Below are positions 63,452-64,000 of a stretch of 64,000 nucleotides of DNA, one piece after another (the first letter of the stretch is position 1; every line of letters begins with the position of its first letter). The notes beneath the pieces are model-generated. The model was given only the letters and a program-made list of their open reading frames with translations. It made no database searches and was not told where the DNA came from. Made by a program: the position numbers and the translations under genes. The stretch spans positions 4,467,501 through 4,531,500 of the forward strand of contig NZ_JAUETR010000001.1 in NCBI RefSeq assembly GCF_032484785.1, in the 5' to 3' direction. The stretch comes from Bradyrhizobium sp. SZCCHNS1050 (lineage in GTDB: Bacteria; Pseudomonadota; Alphaproteobacteria; Rhizobiales; Xanthobacteraceae).

Positions 63452-64000
63452 GGCCTGAAGCCCGCGAGCTCGGCGCGGATCTCCTCGGCGAGGCGCAGAG
63501 TCATCGCCTTGCGCCAGGCGGGCCTGCCATGAACATCATCATGATACGACGCGTCTGGGATGCTGCCGAGAATGCCGGCGCGCAATTCGGTTGGGTCGGG
63601 CATCGTGGCAAAGCGCAGCTGCTGCGGCTTGATAGTCGATCCGGTTACCGTGAGCAGCAGGTCGCCGCTGCGGCCCGAGGTGCCGATCAGCAGCGCGCCG
63701 GAGCGTCCGACCGGGGTGAGGGCGATCTGGCGGAAGGCAGTGCGGCGCTTCAGCGCGGCCAGCGGAACGTCGATCTGGCGCAGCAGATCTCCAGGCGCGA
63801 GCACGTTGCTGTTGTTTCCGGTGACGAAGTCGGTGACCTGGATGCGCTGCTCGCTGCCGTCGTTCTTCCAGATCGTGCAGACGCCCTCGAGCGCGGCGAG
63901 CAGCGAGATCATCGGCCCGGCTGGCAGCGACATGCAGAGATTGCCGCCCACGGTCGCCGTCTTCCAGATCTTGAACGAAGCGAGGAACGCGCGGCAGCAT
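63448..64000 (-). CDS. xanthine-dehydrogenase-type FAD-binding subunit (3' part; runs off the right edge)
   Basis: The open frame covers the C-terminal 183 residues and continues past the right edge. TATVGGNLCMSLPAGPMISL is the second FAD-binding motif of the CO-dehydrogenase flavoprotein family, and the remainder (TGNNSNVLAPGDLLRQIDVP, ending LAEEIRAELAGFRP) is the C-terminal flavoprotein domain. Its stop overlaps the ATG of the fused subunit gene (ATGA), so both are co-translated. Confidence 0.9.
   Translation of the reverse strand, partial: CCRAFLASFKIWKTATVGGNLCMSLPAGPMISLLAALEGVCTIWKNDGSEQRIQVTDFVTGNNSNVLAPGDLLRQIDVPLAALKRRTAFRQIALTPVGRSGALLIGTSGRSGDLLLTVTGSTIKPQQLRFATMPDPTELRAGILGSIPDASYHDDVHGRPAWRKAMTLRLAEEIRAELAGFRP

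Overview
The window looks like a stable chromosomal segment of a Bradyrhizobium-type alphaproteobacterium (Hyphomicrobiales, Nitrobacteraceae). The assignment rests on high GC content, dense short operons, FixK/FNR-type boxes, several GC-rich palindromic intergenic repeat families that I associate with this group, and a gene set that includes a phospholipid N-methyltransferase, TriABC-like efflux, urate hydroxylase and a TPP-controlled thiOSGEC operon. No tRNA, rRNA, CRISPR or prophage was seen. One insertion sequence of the IS1182 type is present.

Layout. 0-5 kb: 5' part of a D-2-hydroxyacid dehydrogenase, the ABC-F translation factor EttA, a UPF0114 membrane protein and a secreted lytic transglycosylase. 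5-7.5 kb: two related small glycine-zipper secreted proteins, a small membrane protein whose frame breaks at a 13-G run, then bacterioferritin-associated ferredoxin and bacterioferritin. 7.5-12 kb: a heavy-metal RND efflux operon (adaptor, pump, DUF3240) with a FixK-type box upstream. 12-16 kb: an alpha/beta hydrolase, DUF2277, a collagen-like protein with an FNR-type box, a stand-alone Fis-type regulator and a secreted protein. 16-18.5 kb: IS1182-like element in repeat-rich DNA. 18.5-24 kb: Mug glycosylase, glutathione transferase, two tandem secreted paralogues, an acyltransferase, an orphan protein, RidA with an altered 3' end, and an unlisted 50-residue membrane ORF. 24-29.3 kb: thiamine operon thiO-thiS-thiG-thiE-thiC, read leftwards from one TPP riboswitch.

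29-38.5 kb: cell-envelope functions (SLT transglycosylase, multi-pass membrane protein, PRC-barrel protein, OmpR/EnvZ-type two-component pair, DUF4403, L,D-transpeptidase). 38.7-44.2 kb: a lipid-flavoured group: glycosyltransferase, PmtA, an Mpo1-like membrane protein, a membrane-anchored class III aminotransferase and a phosphatidylserine decarboxylase with an HGST cleavage site. This is my best candidate for an undescribed lipid-modifying system. 44.3-49.2 kb: a Nudix hydrolase with a long tail, then a three-subunit PaoABC-type molybdenum aldehyde oxidoreductase. 49.4-58.6 kb: a DUF3313 lipoprotein, DUF2130 protein, a TriABC-like efflux operon with two adaptors, a divergent TetR regulator and two small proteins. 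59-64 kb: urate hydroxylase PuuD and a xanthine-dehydrogenase-type molybdenum enzyme, fitting purine breakdown. All functional statements come from reading the translated sequence by eye; no database search was run.
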